Counted from the first letter of the stretch, positions 16,564 to 27,079 are shown. The stretch: DNA of 64,000 bases from Pedobacter polysacchareus (GCF_019802255.1 NZ_JAHYSS010000001.1:829333-893332); one strand, 5' to 3'. A program made the numbers and translations. The notes: generated by a model from the letters alone, not told the origin.

Positions 16564-18078
16564 TTATTTAGCCATCATTGGCAAAATTTCTTCTACGTAG
16601 GTACGCTCATTTGCCAATCGGGGAACTTTATGCTGTCCACCTAATTTGCCTTTAGATTTTAACCAGTTGTAAAAGGTGTTATAGGGTGCATTGTGCACTT
16701 TGGGTCTGCGGAGTGCCATGTCTTTAAAACGCTTGGCGTCGTAGTCTGAATTCACTTCTCTGAGTGTGGCATCCAAAATGTCGACAAACTTTTCAAAATC
16801 ATTGGGCTGCTGATCAAATTCTATGATCCATTCATGGCCTCCAACTTCTTCTCCTTTAAAATAAATAGGGCAGGCGGTATAATCCTTAAACACGGCACCG
16901 GTTTCTGTACAAGCCTTGCAAATGGCCTGTTCTGCATTGTCGATGATGACCTCTTCGCCAAAAGCATTGATGAAATGTTTAGTGCGGCCGGTAATTTTTA
17001 TGCGGTAAGGGGATAGACTGGTAAATTGTACAGTATCACCAATCATATAGCGCCAAAGACCGCCATTGGTAGAAATGATGATGGCGTAATTTTTATTGAG
17101 CTGCACCTGGTCTAAAGACAAGGTATCTGGATTTTCGCTATCCAGCAGTTCAATAGGTAAGAATTCATAGTAAATGCCGTAATCCAGCATCAATAAGAGT
17201 TCATCAGAATTGACTTCATCCTGAATCCCGAAAAATCCTTCCGAAGCATTATAAGTTTCCAGATAATACATCTGGTTACAAGGGATCAATTCTTTGAACT
17301 GTTCTCTATAAGGCTTAAAATTTACTGCACCATGGATGTAAAGTTCCAGGTTTGGCCATACTTCCAGCAGGTTTTTCTTACCCGTAATTTCCAGTACCTT
17401 TTTTGCTAAAACCAGCGTCCATGTAGGTACACCAGCGATATTCGTGACGTTTTCTTTGATGGTTGCCTCTGCCATCTTTTCCATTTTCTCCTCATAATTG
17501 TCCATCAGGGCAATGGAAATGTTTGGCGTCCGGTAATATTCGGCCCACATTGGCAGATTTTTGATCAATACGGCTGATAAATCACCATAAAAGGAATCTT
17601 CGTTGAGCTGATTGATCTGGTGGCTGCCTCCCAATACCAGTCCTTTTCCAGTTAAGATCTGGTTGTCCGGACGGTTGTTGCAAAAGATCGATAACAAATC
17701 TTTTCCACCTTTGAAATGACATTCCTGTAATGATTCTTCGGATACTGGAATGAATTTACTCCGGTCGCTGGTGGTGCCAGAGGACTTCGCAAACCACTTA
17801 ATTTCTGTAGGCCAAAGGATGTTTTGCTCACCTTTGAGCATCCTTTCTATATAGGGTTTTAAGGTATCGTAATTTTGTATGGGTACCCTTTGTTTAAATT
17901 GTCTGGGGGATAGAATAGAACGGTAGTCATATTTAGTTCCCCATTCTGTATCAGCAGCACTGGAAATCAGTCTCTGAAACCATTCCTCCTGTACATCATG
18001 TGGATATTTCATGAAAAGCTCGATCTGATGGACGCGCTTTTTCATATACCAGGTAAAAATCGAATTTACTATAGCCAT
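16564..18078 (-). CDS. GH3 auxin-responsive-promoter family protein (acyl-adenylate synthetase fold)
   Basis: A 504-residue member of the GH3 family of adenylate-forming enzymes; this GH3 is the plant auxin-conjugase family and is unrelated to glycoside hydrolase family 3. ATP-binding motifs are visible: FAKSSGTTSDRSKFIPVS near residue 100, YNASEGFFG around 270, and GLWRYMIGDTVQFTS near 340. Plant GH3 proteins link acids to amino acids; bacterial substrates are unknown. It follows lptB by 18 bases in the run recJ-lptB-GH3, an order I recall from other Bacteroidota. A role in envelope lipid or LPS modification is only a guess from position. Confidence 0.88.
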   Translation of the reverse strand: MAIVNSIFTWYMKKRVHQIELFMKYPHDVQEEWFQRLISSAADTEWGTKYDYRSILSPRQFKQRVPIQNYDTLKPYIERMLKGEQNILWPTEIKWFAKSSGTTSDRSKFIPVSEESLQECHFKGGKDLLSIFCNNRPDNQILTGKGLVLGGSHQINQLNEDSFYGDLSAVLIKNLPMWAEYYRTPNISIALMDNYEEKMEKMAEATIKENVTNIAGVPTWTLVLAKKVLEITGKKNLLEVWPNLELYIHGAVNFKPYREQFKELIPCNQMYYLETYNASEGFFGIQDEVNSDELLLMLDYGIYYEFLPIELLDSENPDTLSLDQVQLNKNYAIIISTNGGLWRYMIGDTVQFTSLSPYRIKITGRTKHFINAFGEEVIIDNAEQAICKACTETGAVFKDYTACPIYFKGEEVGGHEWIIEFDQQPNDFEKFVDILDATLREVNSDYDAKRFKDMALRRPKVHNAPYNTFYNWLKSKGKLGGQHKVPRLANERTYVEEILPMMAK

Positions 18079-18096
18079 GTGTCGGGTAATAAAGGG

Positions 18097-18831
18097 TTAT
18101 AATTTTTTAGTACGGAGCACGAAGTTTGAACCTAGATATACACGTCTAACCATTTCATTGGCAGCGAGTACTTCTGGTGTTCCGGATTCTAATATTTTAC
18201 CTTCAAATAGTAAATAGGCCCTATCGGTGATGGAAAGTGTTTCCTGCACGTTATGGTCGGTAATTAAGATACCTATATTTTTTTGTTTTAATTTATGAAC
18301 GATGCCTTGAATTTCTTCTACGGCAATAGGATCGACCCCTGCAAATGGCTCATCGAGTAAGATAAAGTTCGGACTGGCGGCCAGTGCTCTTGCGATTTCC
18401 GTTCTGCGGCGTTCTCCACCGGAAAGTAAATCACCACGGTTTTTACGCACCTTATGCAAGCTGAATTCATTGATGAGTTCGTCTAGTTTTTCATGACGTT
18501 CTTCTTTTCCCATTTTGGTCATCTCCAGGATGGCCATAATGTTATCTTCAACAGATAATTTTCGGAATACAGAAGCTTCCTGAGCCAGATAACCAATCCC
18601 TTTCTGTGCCCTTTTATACATGGCATTAGAAGTGATGTCTTCGTCATCTAAAAAAATAGTACCTTCATTAGGTTTGATCAAGCCCACAATCATGTAGAAT
18701 GAGGTCGTTTTTCCCGCTCCATTAGGCCCAAGTAAACCCACAATTTCTCCCTGGCTCACAGAAAATGAAACGTCATTTACAACGGTTCTCTGTTTGTACT
18801 TTTTGATTAGATTCTCAGCTCTTAATATCAT
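18097..18831 (-). CDS. lptB: LPS export ABC transporter ATP-binding protein LptB
   Basis: A 244-residue ABC ATPase with Walker A GPNGAGKT (35-42), signature LSGGE (136-140) and Walker B FILLDEP with catalytic E161. The segment [16 protein letters not shown] after Walker B is characteristic of LptB. It powers extraction of lipopolysaccharide from the inner membrane with LptF, LptG and LptC, which are not in this window. It lies 41 bases after the recJ stop and 18 bases before the GH3-domain gene. Confidence 0.93.
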   Translation of the reverse strand: MILRAENLIKKYKQRTVVNDVSFSVSQGEIVGLLGPNGAGKTTSFYMIVGLIKPNEGTIFLDDEDITSNAMYKRAQKGIGYLAQEASVFRKLSVEDNIMAILEMTKMGKEERHEKLDELINEFSLHKVRKNRGDLLSGGERRRTEIARALAASPNFILLDEPFAGVDPIAVEEIQGIVHKLKQKNIGILITDHNVQETLSITDRAYLLFEGKILESGTPEVLAANEMVRRVYLGSNFVLRTKKL

Positions 18832-18872
18832 TTATATCTTAATCTCAAATGTTTATATGGTACGAATGATCG

Positions 18873-20573
18873 CTAATTAATTTTTATTCCTTTGATGTTT
18901 AACTGCAAACGTCGCTGGTCTCTCCAAATGTTTTCTTCAATAGTATAACAAATAGAAAAGGGTTTGTTTGATTGCAGAGGACCTTCATATTCTGCAAGGC
19001 CAAATCCAATGCTTTCAAAAATAACTGAATTTTGTTGTTTTATACTCAATTTTAAATGTTTTGTAGCAACAACATGTGGCTTTGCCGCTAAACTCAGTCC
19101 ATGGCTCACAAAAACAGGCGCCGGATTATGTGGTCCGAAGGGTGCCATCTGTGAAATGATGCGTTGAAACTTGCCATCAATCTGTGAAAACTGAAGCTCG
19201 GTATCAATCTTGATTTTCGGCGAAAGCATATCTTCAGTAATGCTGGAAGACACAATTTCTTCAAATCTATCGGTAAAAGCATCAATATTTTCTGGTTTCA
19301 TCGTGAGGCCTGCCGCAAACTTATGTCCACCAAATTGAATCAGTAAATCCTGACATCCCAATAAGGCTTCATATAAGTCGAAACCCGGTACTGACCTTGC
19401 TGATCCTGTCAATAAGCCATTCGACAACGTAAGAACGATGGTTGGGCGGAAATATTTCTCCGTCAAGCGGGAGGCCACAATTCCAATCACTCCTTTATTC
19501 CAGCTTTCATGGTAAATTACCGTGGTCTTTTTATGAATTAAAATGTCACAGTCGGCAATTCTTGCCAGTGCCTCAGCGGTAATCGTATGATCTGTTGTTT
19601 TTCGATCCGTATTTTGCAGGTTGATGAATTCACTTTGTTCCAATGCCAGGTCGTCTTCTGTACAAAGCAGCATTTTTACGGCCTGATTGGCATGGTCCAT
19701 TCTGCCGGCAGCATTGATTCTTGGTGCCAGAGAGAAGATCACATCAGTTAAGGTATAATCTTTGTTTTTTCCGGAGATTTTCATCAATGCCCGTAATCCC
19801 ATGGAAGGGTTGGTGTTTAGTTTAACGAGCCCATGGTAGGCCAATATCCGGTTTTCATCTTCAATAGGCACAATGTCTGCACCGATACTCACCATCACCA
19901 GATCCAGGTATTGTTCATATCCTGCTTTTGGCAATTGGTGCTGGATACTATAAGCCTGCGCCAGTTTAAAGCCAATACCACAACCGGCAAGTTCTTTAAA
20001 AGGGTAGGGGCAATCCAGACGTTTAGGATCTAGAACAGCGATTGCTGCGGGTAATTCATCGCCTGGTAAATGGTGGTCGCAAATGATAAAATCTACGGAT
20101 AAGCTATTGGCGTAAGCGATTTTGTCTACGGATTTAATCCCGCAGTCCAGGGCAATAATCAGGGTAATCCCTTGCTGTTTCGCGTAATCAATACCCTGCG
20201 TGGAGATCCCATAACCTTCCTTATGGCGGTCGGGGATGTAATACTCAATAGTGTCGGTAAACTGGCTGAAGAAACTGTAGGTCAGCGCTACAGAAGTAGT
20301 GCCATCCACATCATAATCACCATAAACCATGATTTTCTCTTGATTTCTAAGGGCAAGGTCGATCCTGGCGATGGCCTTTTCCATGTCTTTCATCAGGAAA
20401 GGATCATGTAATTTGGCCATATCCGGCCTGAAATAATCTTTTGCGGCATCAAAAGAAGCGATGCCTCTTTGTACTAAAACTTCGGCTAAACTCTGATCTA
20501 TATTTAATTGCTGTGCAAGTGTGTCTATGGTTTCAAAATCATCATTTACTGCCTGCACCCATATTTTTTCCAT
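18873..20573 (-). CDS. recJ: Single-stranded-DNA-specific exonuclease RecJ
   Basis: A 566-residue DHH-family 5'-3' exonuclease from the ATG at 20573. An upstream in-frame start at 20615 would add 14 basic residues that are not part of the family. Catalytic motifs are GDYDVDGTTS (85-94), the DHH at 166-168 in ICDHHLPGDELP, and the DHHA1-region motif INAAGRMDHA. It acts in recombination and mismatch repair in the cytoplasm. It is first in the run with lptB and the GH3-domain gene, and divergent from the MBL hydrolase gene. Confidence 0.95.
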   Translation of the reverse strand: MEKIWVQAVNDDFETIDTLAQQLNIDQSLAEVLVQRGIASFDAAKDYFRPDMAKLHDPFLMKDMEKAIARIDLALRNQEKIMVYGDYDVDGTTSVALTYSFFSQFTDTIEYYIPDRHKEGYGISTQGIDYAKQQGITLIIALDCGIKSVDKIAYANSLSVDFIICDHHLPGDELPAAIAVLDPKRLDCPYPFKELAGCGIGFKLAQAYSIQHQLPKAGYEQYLDLVMVSIGADIVPIEDENRILAYHGLVKLNTNPSMGLRALMKISGKNKDYTLTDVIFSLAPRINAAGRMDHANQAVKMLLCTEDDLALEQSEFINLQNTDRKTTDHTITAEALARIADCDILIHKKTTVIYHESWNKGVIGIVASRLTEKYFRPTIVLTLSNGLLTGSARSVPGFDLYEALLGCQDLLIQFGGHKFAAGLTMKPENIDAFTDRFEEIVSSSITEDMLSPKIKIDTELQFSQIDGKFQRIISQMAPFGPHNPAPVFVSHGLSLAAKPHVVATKHLKLSIKQQNSVIFESIGFGLAEYEGPLQSNKPFSICYTIEENIWRDQRRLQLNIKGIKIN

Positions 20574-20689
20574 TACTGTCTTTCGTGTTTTTTTTCGAAT
20601 TATCGATTCTTGCAAGGAAGATTTAGGAATTGCGCTATGACCGCTGTTGGTTTTGACGCTGGTATGAACCGGATTTCAGCCAGGTTCCC

Positions 20690-20697
20690 TATCTTTG
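20690..20697 (+). promoter_or_regulatory. -7 promoter element of the MBL hydrolase gene
   Basis: TATCTTTG matches TAnnTTTG and lies 53 bases before the TTG start at 20751. Confidence 0.5.
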
Positions 20698-20750
20698 CAA
20701 TGAATCGTAAATATATCATTTAATTATTTCTTCTTAAAATAACTACGCCA

Positions 20751-21515
20751 TTGCAAGTATTCACTTTGTTCGAAGGCACCTATTCTGTAGATGCCACCAA
20801 AAAATTTCTACCATTTAACCCTGCTGTAGATCAGCCAAAAGACCGTCCGGCTTCTCTGTTTATCAATGTACAGCCATTTTTAGTAAAAATGGAAGATCAG
20901 TTGATTTTGCTGGACACTGGATTGGGCTATAGCAATGAAGATGGGCAATTGATCTTGCATGAAAACATAAAAAAAGCGGGTTTTGATCCGGAAGATGTGA
21001 CCCTGGTATTGATGTCTCATTTACATTTTGACCATTCGGGCGGGATGATTCATCATGTTGGCGACAAGATGGAGCTGAGTTTTCCGAATGCTGTCTATGT
21101 GATTCAGCGCGGAGAATGGGAGGGTGCTTTTACGAATACTTCCTCTTCTTATCATACCGAAATTTTTGAATTCCTGCAGCGCAATGCGCAATTGGTATTT
21201 ATAGAGGGTTCCGGACAATTTACGGCAGAGATCAGTTATGAATTAACCGGGGCACATACACCTTTTCATCAGACCTTTTTATTGGATGATGGGACCGATA
21301 AAGTGTTTTTTGGAGGTGATGTTTTGCCTGAGCCGGAAGAATTACTCAGGAAATTTATTGCCAAATATGATTTTGATGGCAGAAAAGCAATGGAACTTCG
21401 GGAAGTTTTCGGGGAGAAAGCAGCTGCAGAAAACTGGAACTGCTTATTTTACCATGGCAAATCCAGGGCTACAGGTTTCGTTACTTTAACCGATGGGCAG
21501 TTTAAGATTCAATAG
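20751..21515 (+). CDS. MBL-fold metallo-hydrolase
   Basis: A 254-residue metallo-beta-lactamase-fold enzyme. The zinc motif is H90xH92xD94H95 (MSHLHFDHSGG), with later ligands in GAHTPFHQ, FGGDVLP and the terminal FYHGKS. The start is a TTG: no ATG or GTG lies between it and the in-frame TAA at 20721-20723, and the residues after the TTG (MQVFTLFEGTYSVDATKKF) look like a family N-terminus. The substrate is unknown; candidates are lactones or thioesters. The 3' end overlaps the convergent receiver gene by 14 bases. Confidence 0.85.
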   Translation: MQVFTLFEGTYSVDATKKFLPFNPAVDQPKDRPASLFINVQPFLVKMEDQLILLDTGLGYSNEDGQLILHENIKKAGFDPEDVTLVLMSHLHFDHSGGMIHHVGDKMELSFPNAVYVIQRGEWEGAFTNTSSSYHTEIFEFLQRNAQLVFIEGSGQFTAEISYELTGAHTPFHQTFLLDDGTDKVFFGGDVLPEPEELLRKFIAKYDFDGRKAMELREVFGEKAAAENWNCLFYHGKSRATGFVTLTDGQFKIQ

Positions 21516-21927
21516 CATCCTGCTCAATTATTTTAAATAGCTCGGTCAGGCGTTCAATAGAAAGGGGTTTAGAGATAAACCCTTTCACACTTTGATAAGT
21601 CTTCGCTTTTTCAATATCATTCTCATATACCGAAGAAGACAGCATATACATGTCTATTTTCTGGTCGAGATTTAGCTGTCCATAAGCATCCAGGAATTCC
21701 CATCCATTCAATACCGGCATATTAATGTCGATCAGCACCAGATGTGGCAATGGTTCCTGTAACGAAAGCGTCATGGTGATATAATCAATCGCCATTTGTC
21801 CATTAGTCTTGGCGACCATTTCTACGTTAAACCCCGTTTTTTCTACTATTTTTTTTATAATGAAGATGTTAATATCGTCATCATCAATAACAAGTAGCTT
21901 AATTTTTGAGATCATCATAAATTTCAA
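21502..21927 (-). CDS. Single-domain response regulator (receiver only)
   Basis: A 141-residue protein with a CheY-like receiver and no output domain. The acidic pocket is in LLVIDDDDIN (D15-D18), the phosphoacceptor is D67 in LVLIDINMPVLNGWEF, the switch Ser is in MLSSSVYEND, and the conserved Lys is in FISKPL. Starts at M1, M4 or M5 are all possible. It probably takes phosphate from a histidine kinase encoded elsewhere. It is the only gene of its transcription unit, and its end overlaps the MBL gene tail. Confidence 0.92.
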   Translation of the reverse strand: MKFMMISKIKLLVIDDDDINIFIIKKIVEKTGFNVEMVAKTNGQMAIDYITMTLSLQEPLPHLVLIDINMPVLNGWEFLDAYGQLNLDQKIDMYMLSSSVYENDIEKAKTYQSVKGFISKPLSIERLTELFKIIEQDAIES

Positions 21928-22010
21928 AGGGTAACTGTAAAATTGTTGTGTGTAATATATAAAGTTATGAAATATGTAGCTATGGTAAAAGCGGTATCTG
22001 TTATGTTACA

Positions 22011-22047
22011 AAAAAAAAGGCCACTATACAATAATGGCCTTTTTTTT
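22011..22047 (-). terminator. Intrinsic terminator of the yceI gene
   Basis: A 13-bp stem (22011-22023 with 22035-22047) has a GGCCA/TGGCC core and an A8/T8 base, giving a U-tract on the minus strand. It lies 15 bases after the YceI stop. Confidence 0.8.
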
Positions 22048-22062
22048 ATGAAATAAAAAGAA

Positions 22063-22653
22063 TTATTTTTTTGCTACCAGTTTAACCGAGAGCTCAAATT
22101 CGTCATTGATCATTTTATTTCCGATTTCTGGGAAAATGGTTTTTGACCTGAATTTGATGTCATATTTAGTTCTGTCAACAATAATTTTGTCGGCAGTTGC
22201 AGTTACTGAACCATCAGCATTCCAAGCTAAAGTAGCAGGGAAACTAATTGGTTTTGTAATCCCTTTGATGGTTAAATCTCCATTTACAGTTACAGCAGCA
22301 CCATTTCCGGTTACATTTTTAATCACAAATGTAGAGGTAGGAAATTTGTCGGCACCAAAGAAATCCGCATCCTTCAAATGTTTTTCTAAATTGGCACTAT
22401 TGTCGGCATCTTTAATGCTGTTCATGTCCAATACAAAATTACCAGCAGTTAACTTTTTTCCATTGAAGGATAAAGCACCTGATTGTAAGTTGATCGTGCC
22501 ATTGTGACCGCCTGTCAGTTTTTTTCCAATCCAGGTGATCGAGGATTTCGAAGCGTCTACTTTATAGGTATCCGCTTTAAACACCGGAGCAATAAATGCA
22601 GAGGTAGTCATCACTACTAATAGCAGTGCTAATGAGGTTAATTTTAGTTTCAT
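22063..22653 (-). CDS. YceI family periplasmic protein
   Basis: A 196-residue protein with a signal peptide (about 1-26) and the YceI lipocalin-like barrel. The family start is clear (YKVDASKSSITWIGKKLTGG), followed by GALSFNGKKLTAGNFVLDMNSI, GDLTIKGITKPISFP and DRTKYDIKFRS. YceI proteins bind long isoprenoids or fatty amides in the periplasm; the exact role is unsettled. It has its own terminator. An 11-bp inverted repeat (22690-22700 with 22718-22728) lies upstream, between it and gcvP, and may be regulatory. Confidence 0.9.
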   Translation of the reverse strand: MKLKLTSLALLLVVMTTSAFIAPVFKADTYKVDASKSSITWIGKKLTGGHNGTINLQSGALSFNGKKLTAGNFVLDMNSIKDADNSANLEKHLKDADFFGADKFPTSTFVIKNVTGNGAAVTVNGDLTIKGITKPISFPATLAWNADGSVTATADKIIVDRTKYDIKFRSKTIFPEIGNKMINDEFELSVKLVAKK

Positions 22654-22689
22654 ATCCTTGTTTAATGGTTGAGTTACAGGCCCGTTTAG

Positions 22690-22728
22690 ACCTTTTAATA
22701 CATTTAAGACCTAAATATATTAAAAGGT
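22690..22728. repeat. 11-bp inverted repeat between gcvP and yceI
   Basis: ACCTTTTAATA (22690-22700) pairs with TATTAAAAGGT (22718-22728) across a 17-nt loop. It follows the gcvP stop and precedes the yceI start on the minus strand. No U-tract follows, so it could be a weak terminator or an operator. Confidence 0.4.
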
Positions 22729-22749
22729 TTAACGAGGCAAGTAAATTTT

Positions 22750-25629
22750 TTAAACAGATTGCTCTTCCATGTAACTTTCAATCGGTGGGCAAGCACAAAC
22801 CAATGACCTGTCGCCAAAGGAATCATTCACTCTACCTACTGAAGGCCAGAATTTGAAAGCTGCAACATAAGGAAGTGGGAAAGCAGCTGTTTGTCTGCTA
22901 TAACCATGATTCCATTCATCAGCTGTTACAATATTAGCGGTATGAGGTGCATTTTTCAATGGGTTATCAGTTTTGTCCAATTCACCATTTTCTACTGCAG
23001 TTACTTCTTTTCTGATCGCAATTAAAGCATCGCAGAATCTGTCTAACTCATGTTTCGGCTCACTTTCAGTAGGCTCTACCATTAGCGTTCCTGCTACTGG
23101 GAAAGATACTGTTGGGGCATGGAAACCATAATCCATTAAACGTTTTGCAATGTCAACTACTTCAATGCCGTAGTTTTTGAAGCCTCTGCAATCCAGGATC
23201 ATTTCGTGTGCACAACGACCATTTGCACCAGAGTACAATACTGGGTAATGCTGCTCTAAACGCGCTTTCATGTAGTTTGCGTTAAGAATGGCATTTTTCG
23301 TTGCATTCATTAATCCTTCTCCGCCCATCATTGCGATGTAGGCATGAGAGATCACTAAGATCGAAGCTGAGCCCCAAGGTGCAGAAGATACTGCAGGAAT
23401 AGATTTTTCTTTATTGATATCCACCACTGCATGAGCTGGAAGGTAGGGAACCAGGTGTTTAGCTACACCGATTGGGCCCATGCCAGGACCACCACCACCG
23501 TGAGGGATACAGAAAGTTTTATGTAAGTTAAGGTGACAAACGTCAGCACCAATGTTACCTGGGCTGGTTAATCCTACCTGAGCATTCATGTTTGCGCCAT
23601 CCATGTAAACTTGTCCGCCATTTTCATGGATGATGTTACAGATGTCGATGATGCTTTCCTCAAATACACCATGTGTAGATGGGTAAGTCACCATTAAGCA
23701 AGAAAGGTTTTCTTTGTGCTCTTCTGCTTTGATTTTTAAATCGGCAACGTCAATATTACCGTTCTCCAAAGATTTAACGATGATGATTTTCATTCCAGCC
23801 ATTGCTGCAGAAGCTGGATTGGTTCCATGCGCAGAAGAAGGAATTAAAGCCACATTACGGTGATGGTCACCGCGATCCTGGTGGTAAGCTCTGATCACCA
23901 TTAGACCTGCATATTCGCCCTGAGCACCAGAGTTTGGCTGTAAGCTCATGGCTGCAAATCCAGTGATTTCACTCAACCATTTGTCTAGCTCATTGAAAAC
24001 AGTATAGTAACCCGCAACCTGATCTGCCGGAGCAAATGGGTGGATTCTACCGAATTCTGGCCAGGTTACCGGAATCATTTCAGTAGTTGCATTTAGTTTC
24101 ATCGTACATGAACCTAAAGCGATCATCGAGTGACAAAGAGAAAGGTCTTTTGCTTCTAATGATTTAATATAACGCAGCATTTCATGCTCTGAATGGTGCG
24201 AGTTGAATAGTGGGTGTGTTAAGTAAGCAGAAGTACGTTGCAAAGCAGCTGGAATCACTGTTGCAGGATTTTCTTCAGACATTTCAAAGCTATCCGCAGC
24301 GATACCTTTTACTTTCGCAAAGATTTTCACCAATAACTTCACATCTTCCAGGTCTGTAGTCTCATCTAAAGAGATGGTCACTACGCTGCCATTGTAGTTT
24401 AAGTTGATCTCATTGTCTACACATTCTCTATGGATAGAATCAACAAGGTTGCCTAAGTCTAACTGAATGGTGTCAAAGTAAGATTTATTCAATTGTGTAT
24501 AACCTGCTTTCTCTAATGATTCAGCTAAAGTTACCGTCAATCCATGCGTACGTTCTGCGATCAGTTTCAATCCTTTCGGACCGTGATAAACTGCGTAGAA
24601 ACTAGCCATAATCGCTAATAACGCTTGTGCAGTACAGATGTTGGAAGTCGCTTTATCTCTACGGATGTGCTGTTCCCTGGTTTGCAAAGCCATACGTAAG
24701 GCGTAGTTATTATTGCTGTCGATCGTTACCCCGATGATACGACCTGGAATAGAGCGTTTGTATTCATCTTTAGTAGCGAAATAAGCAGCATGAGGACCAC
24801 CGAAGCCCATTGGCACACCAAAGCGCTGTGTAGTACCTACCACTACATCAGCACCCCATTCACCTGGAGGCGTCAATAAGGTTAAGCTTAAAAGATCTGC
24901 AATTACGGTCACTTTTACATTTACACCATGAGCAGTATTCGCGAAACCGGTATAGTCGAAAACCTCACCATTACCAGCTGGGTATTGAATGATTGCACCG
25001 AAGAATTCTTCATTCAGTTCAACCGTTTGGTGATCACCGATCACTAATTCAATTCCAAAAGGATTGGCACGGGTTTTTAAAATGTCAATTGTTTGTGGGA
25101 AGATCAATTCTGAAACGAAGAATTTCTTCGCATTTGAGTTTTTGCGCAAGCTGAATTGCATGAACATCGCTTCAGCAGCAGCAGTACCTTCATCCAATAG
25201 AGAAGCATTTGCGATTTCCATACCTGTAAGGTCGATTACTAAAGTCTGGAAATTTAACAGGGCCTGTAAGCGACCTTGTGCGATCTCTGCCTGGTAAGGC
25301 GTATATTGAGTATACCATCCTGGATTTTCCATCACGTTACGCAAGATTACTCCTGGGGTAGTGGTGTCATAATATCCCTGACCGATATAAGATTTAAATA
25401 CTTTGTTTAAGGAAGCAGTTTTCTTTAAGCTGCTTAGGTAATCCTTTTCAGATTTCGCCTTTGGCAGGTTTAATGGCTGTTTTAACCGGATCGATTGAGG
25501 AACCGTTTGTTCTATTAATTCGTCAACAGAACCCAAACCAAGGGTGTCTAACATGGCATTGGTATCCTCTGTGTTAGGAGCAATGTGACGATCTTTAAAG
25601 TCTTCTTTGTAATGAATATTTAAGCTCAT
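22750..25629 (-). CDS. gcvP: Glycine dehydrogenase (decarboxylating), P-protein
   Basis: A 959-residue single-chain P-protein of the glycine cleavage system. It decarboxylates glycine using PLP and passes the aminomethyl group to the H-protein in the cytoplasm. The N-terminal half begins FKDRHIAPN, and the PLP lysine is K704 in [14 protein letters not shown]. The ATG at 25629 is chosen over 25674: it gives the family N-terminus [15 protein letters not shown], and a -7 element sits between the two at 25654-25661. The other glycine-cleavage genes (gcvT, gcvH) are not in the window. Confidence 0.97.
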   Translation of the reverse strand: MSLNIHYKEDFKDRHIAPNTEDTNAMLDTLGLGSVDELIEQTVPQSIRLKQPLNLPKAKSEKDYLSSLKKTASLNKVFKSYIGQGYYDTTTPGVILRNVMENPGWYTQYTPYQAEIAQGRLQALLNFQTLVIDLTGMEIANASLLDEGTAAAEAMFMQFSLRKNSNAKKFFVSELIFPQTIDILKTRANPFGIELVIGDHQTVELNEEFFGAIIQYPAGNGEVFDYTGFANTAHGVNVKVTVIADLLSLTLLTPPGEWGADVVVGTTQRFGVPMGFGGPHAAYFATKDEYKRSIPGRIIGVTIDSNNNYALRMALQTREQHIRRDKATSNICTAQALLAIMASFYAVYHGPKGLKLIAERTHGLTVTLAESLEKAGYTQLNKSYFDTIQLDLGNLVDSIHRECVDNEINLNYNGSVVTISLDETTDLEDVKLLVKIFAKVKGIAADSFEMSEENPATVIPAALQRTSAYLTHPLFNSHHSEHEMLRYIKSLEAKDLSLCHSMIALGSCTMKLNATTEMIPVTWPEFGRIHPFAPADQVAGYYTVFNELDKWLSEITGFAAMSLQPNSGAQGEYAGLMVIRAYHQDRGDHHRNVALIPSSAHGTNPASAAMAGMKIIIVKSLENGNIDVADLKIKAEEHKENLSCLMVTYPSTHGVFEESIIDICNIIHENGGQVYMDGANMNAQVGLTSPGNIGADVCHLNLHKTFCIPHGGGGPGMGPIGVAKHLVPYLPAHAVVDINKEKSIPAVSSAPWGSASILVISHAYIAMMGGEGLMNATKNAILNANYMKARLEQHYPVLYSGANGRCAHEMILDCRGFKNYGIEVVDIAKRLMDYGFHAPTVSFPVAGTLMVEPTESEPKHELDRFCDALIAIRKEVTAVENGELDKTDNPLKNAPHTANIVTADEWNHGYSRQTAAFPLPYVAAFKFWPSVGRVNDSFGDRSLVCACPPIESYMEEQSV

Positions 25630-25653
25630 GAAATCTATATATAAAAAGTTCCG

Positions 25654-25661
25654 CAAAGGTA
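25654..25661 (-). promoter_or_regulatory. -7 promoter element of gcvP
   Basis: On the minus strand the sequence reads TACCTTTG, a match to TAnnTTTG, 24 bases before the ATG at 25629. It is framed by TTCCGC (25649-25654) and GCGGAA (25685-25690), an inverted repeat that may matter for regulation. Confidence 0.55.
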
Positions 25662-25704
25662 ATAAAAAATACACTTAGCTCTAAGCGGAATTGATCATAT
25701 ATCG

Positions 25705-26277
25705 CTATTCTCCAACGAGTATCCAACCGCTATCTTTTTTATACTTTAATTTATAAGATTTAGTGATATAGTTACTGGCTGTCCCCTTGTTTTTCAGCCA
25801 GATAGCAAAATCATTAGGCTCTTTTTTTAAGGATACCGTCACACGTGCAACTTTCGAATCTCCTTTGATCATGGTAATTGGTTTCTCTGCATCCATCACA
25901 TAGTCTAATGCACGAAGCGTAGCCTGAGAAACATTCTGTTTTAAAATGTAAGGTTTACTCTTGTCTGTTAAGACAATTTTATAAGTAAACACGCTGTCTT
26001 TCGACAAGAATTTCTTTTTCTGATCCTGCAGGTCAAGGCTTACCCAGCCTTTTTCCTGCAGGGTCTTATATTTTTCTAATGCTAACTTATCATTTTTACT
26101 CTTAAACCTGATTTCACCCAGCTCCATTTTTACCTCTTCATAAACCGGGTTGGCTTTAAGATAGTTTTCAATGACATCTGTTGCGGTGCTTTCGTCTAAA
26201 TTCTCAGCAGCACCTTTACAGCCTGCGATAAACAAAATAAACAATGCGGAAAGGGTCAGTAAATTCAGGTTTTTCAT
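25705..26277 (-). CDS. Lipoprotein of unknown function
   Basis: A 190-residue protein with a clear lipoprotein signal (LFIAGCKG, Cys at 20). The mature part is mixed alpha/beta and Lys-rich, with segments LKANPVYEEVKMELGEIRF and ITKSYKLKYKKDSGWILVGE at the C-terminus. I do not recognise the family. It lies 12 bases after pdxJ and 75 bases before gcvP and is probably transcribed with pdxJ. Confidence 0.8.
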   Translation of the reverse strand: MKNLNLLTLSALFILFIAGCKGAAENLDESTATDVIENYLKANPVYEEVKMELGEIRFKSKNDKLALEKYKTLQEKGWVSLDLQDQKKKFLSKDSVFTYKIVLTDKSKPYILKQNVSQATLRALDYVMDAEKPITMIKGDSKVARVTVSLKKEPNDFAIWLKNKGTASNYITKSYKLKYKKDSGWILVGE

Positions 26278-26289
26278 AAGAGGGATAGG

Positions 26290-27009
26290 TTAATTTTGTA
26301 GTTGACGGAGGTACATTTGAATGGTATTTTCCAGGCCAAGGTAAAGGGCGTCGCTGATTAAGGCATGGCCGATGCTGACTTCCAGTAACCCCGGGATATT
26401 TGCTGCGAAATATTTCAGGTTTTGTAAGTCGAGGTCGTGACCAGCATTGATGCCTAAGCCCAATTCATTGGCAGTTTTCGCAGCGGCGATATAAGGTTTA
26501 ATGGCTTGTTCGCGGTTTTGATGGTAATGACGAGCATAGTCTTCAGTATACAATTCAATGCGATCTGTACCACTTGCTGCGGCTGCTTTCACCATTTCTT
26601 CTACCGGATCTACGAAAATAGAAACGCGGATGCCAGCGGTTTGAAATAGCTGCACCATTTCTTTCAGGTAATCCTGGTGTTTGATGGTATCCCATCCATG
26701 GTTTGAAGTGATTTGCCCTTCTGTATCGGGTACCAGTGTAACCTGAGCAGGTTTATTGGCCAGGACCAGGTCTACAAATTTCTGCTCTTTACAATTTCCT
26801 TCAATGTTAAATTCTGTAGCAATGACTGCTTTTAAGTCGAACACATCCTGGTAACGGATATGTCTTTCGTCCGGACGCGGGTGAACCGTAATGCCCTCTG
26901 CTCCAAAGCGCTCACAATCCAGCGCTACCTTTACTAAATCCGGATTATTTCCCCCGCGACTATTTCTTAAAGTCGCAATCTTATTGATGTTAACAGATAA
27001 ATTTGCCAT
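26290..27009 (-). CDS. pdxJ: Pyridoxine 5'-phosphate synthase PdxJ
   Basis: A 239-residue TIM-barrel enzyme that condenses 3-amino-2-oxopropyl phosphate with deoxyxylulose 5-phosphate, the last ring-forming step of the DXP-dependent vitamin B6 route. Family segments are [17 protein letters not shown] at the start, [46 protein letters not shown] and [14 protein letters not shown]. It is divergent from the MscS gene and followed by an unknown lipoprotein gene. Its product ultimately supplies the PLP cofactor used by GcvP nearby. Confidence 0.96.
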   Translation of the reverse strand: MANLSVNINKIATLRNSRGGNNPDLVKVALDCERFGAEGITVHPRPDERHIRYQDVFDLKAVIATEFNIEGNCKEQKFVDLVLANKPAQVTLVPDTEGQITSNHGWDTIKHQDYLKEMVQLFQTAGIRVSIFVDPVEEMVKAAAASGTDRIELYTEDYARHYHQNREQAIKPYIAAAKTANELGLGINAGHDLDLQNLKYFAANIPGLLEVSIGHALISDALYLGLENTIQMYLRQLQN

Positions 27010-27079
27010 GAGGTAAAAATAGCAGATTATTTCCTTATTTTGTTCTAAGCAATGCTCCTAATTTATTAAGCCATTCTTC

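Noticed and set aside
16564..18078. Glycoside hydrolase family 3 from the name GH3
   Set aside because: This protein belongs to the plant-auxin GH3 acyl-adenylate family; the true glycoside hydrolase family 3 enzyme is at 58174-60471.
25630..25704. Glycine riboswitch before gcvP
   Set aside because: The gap is too short for a tandem glycine aptamer, and the -7 box leaves a leader of only about 20 nt.
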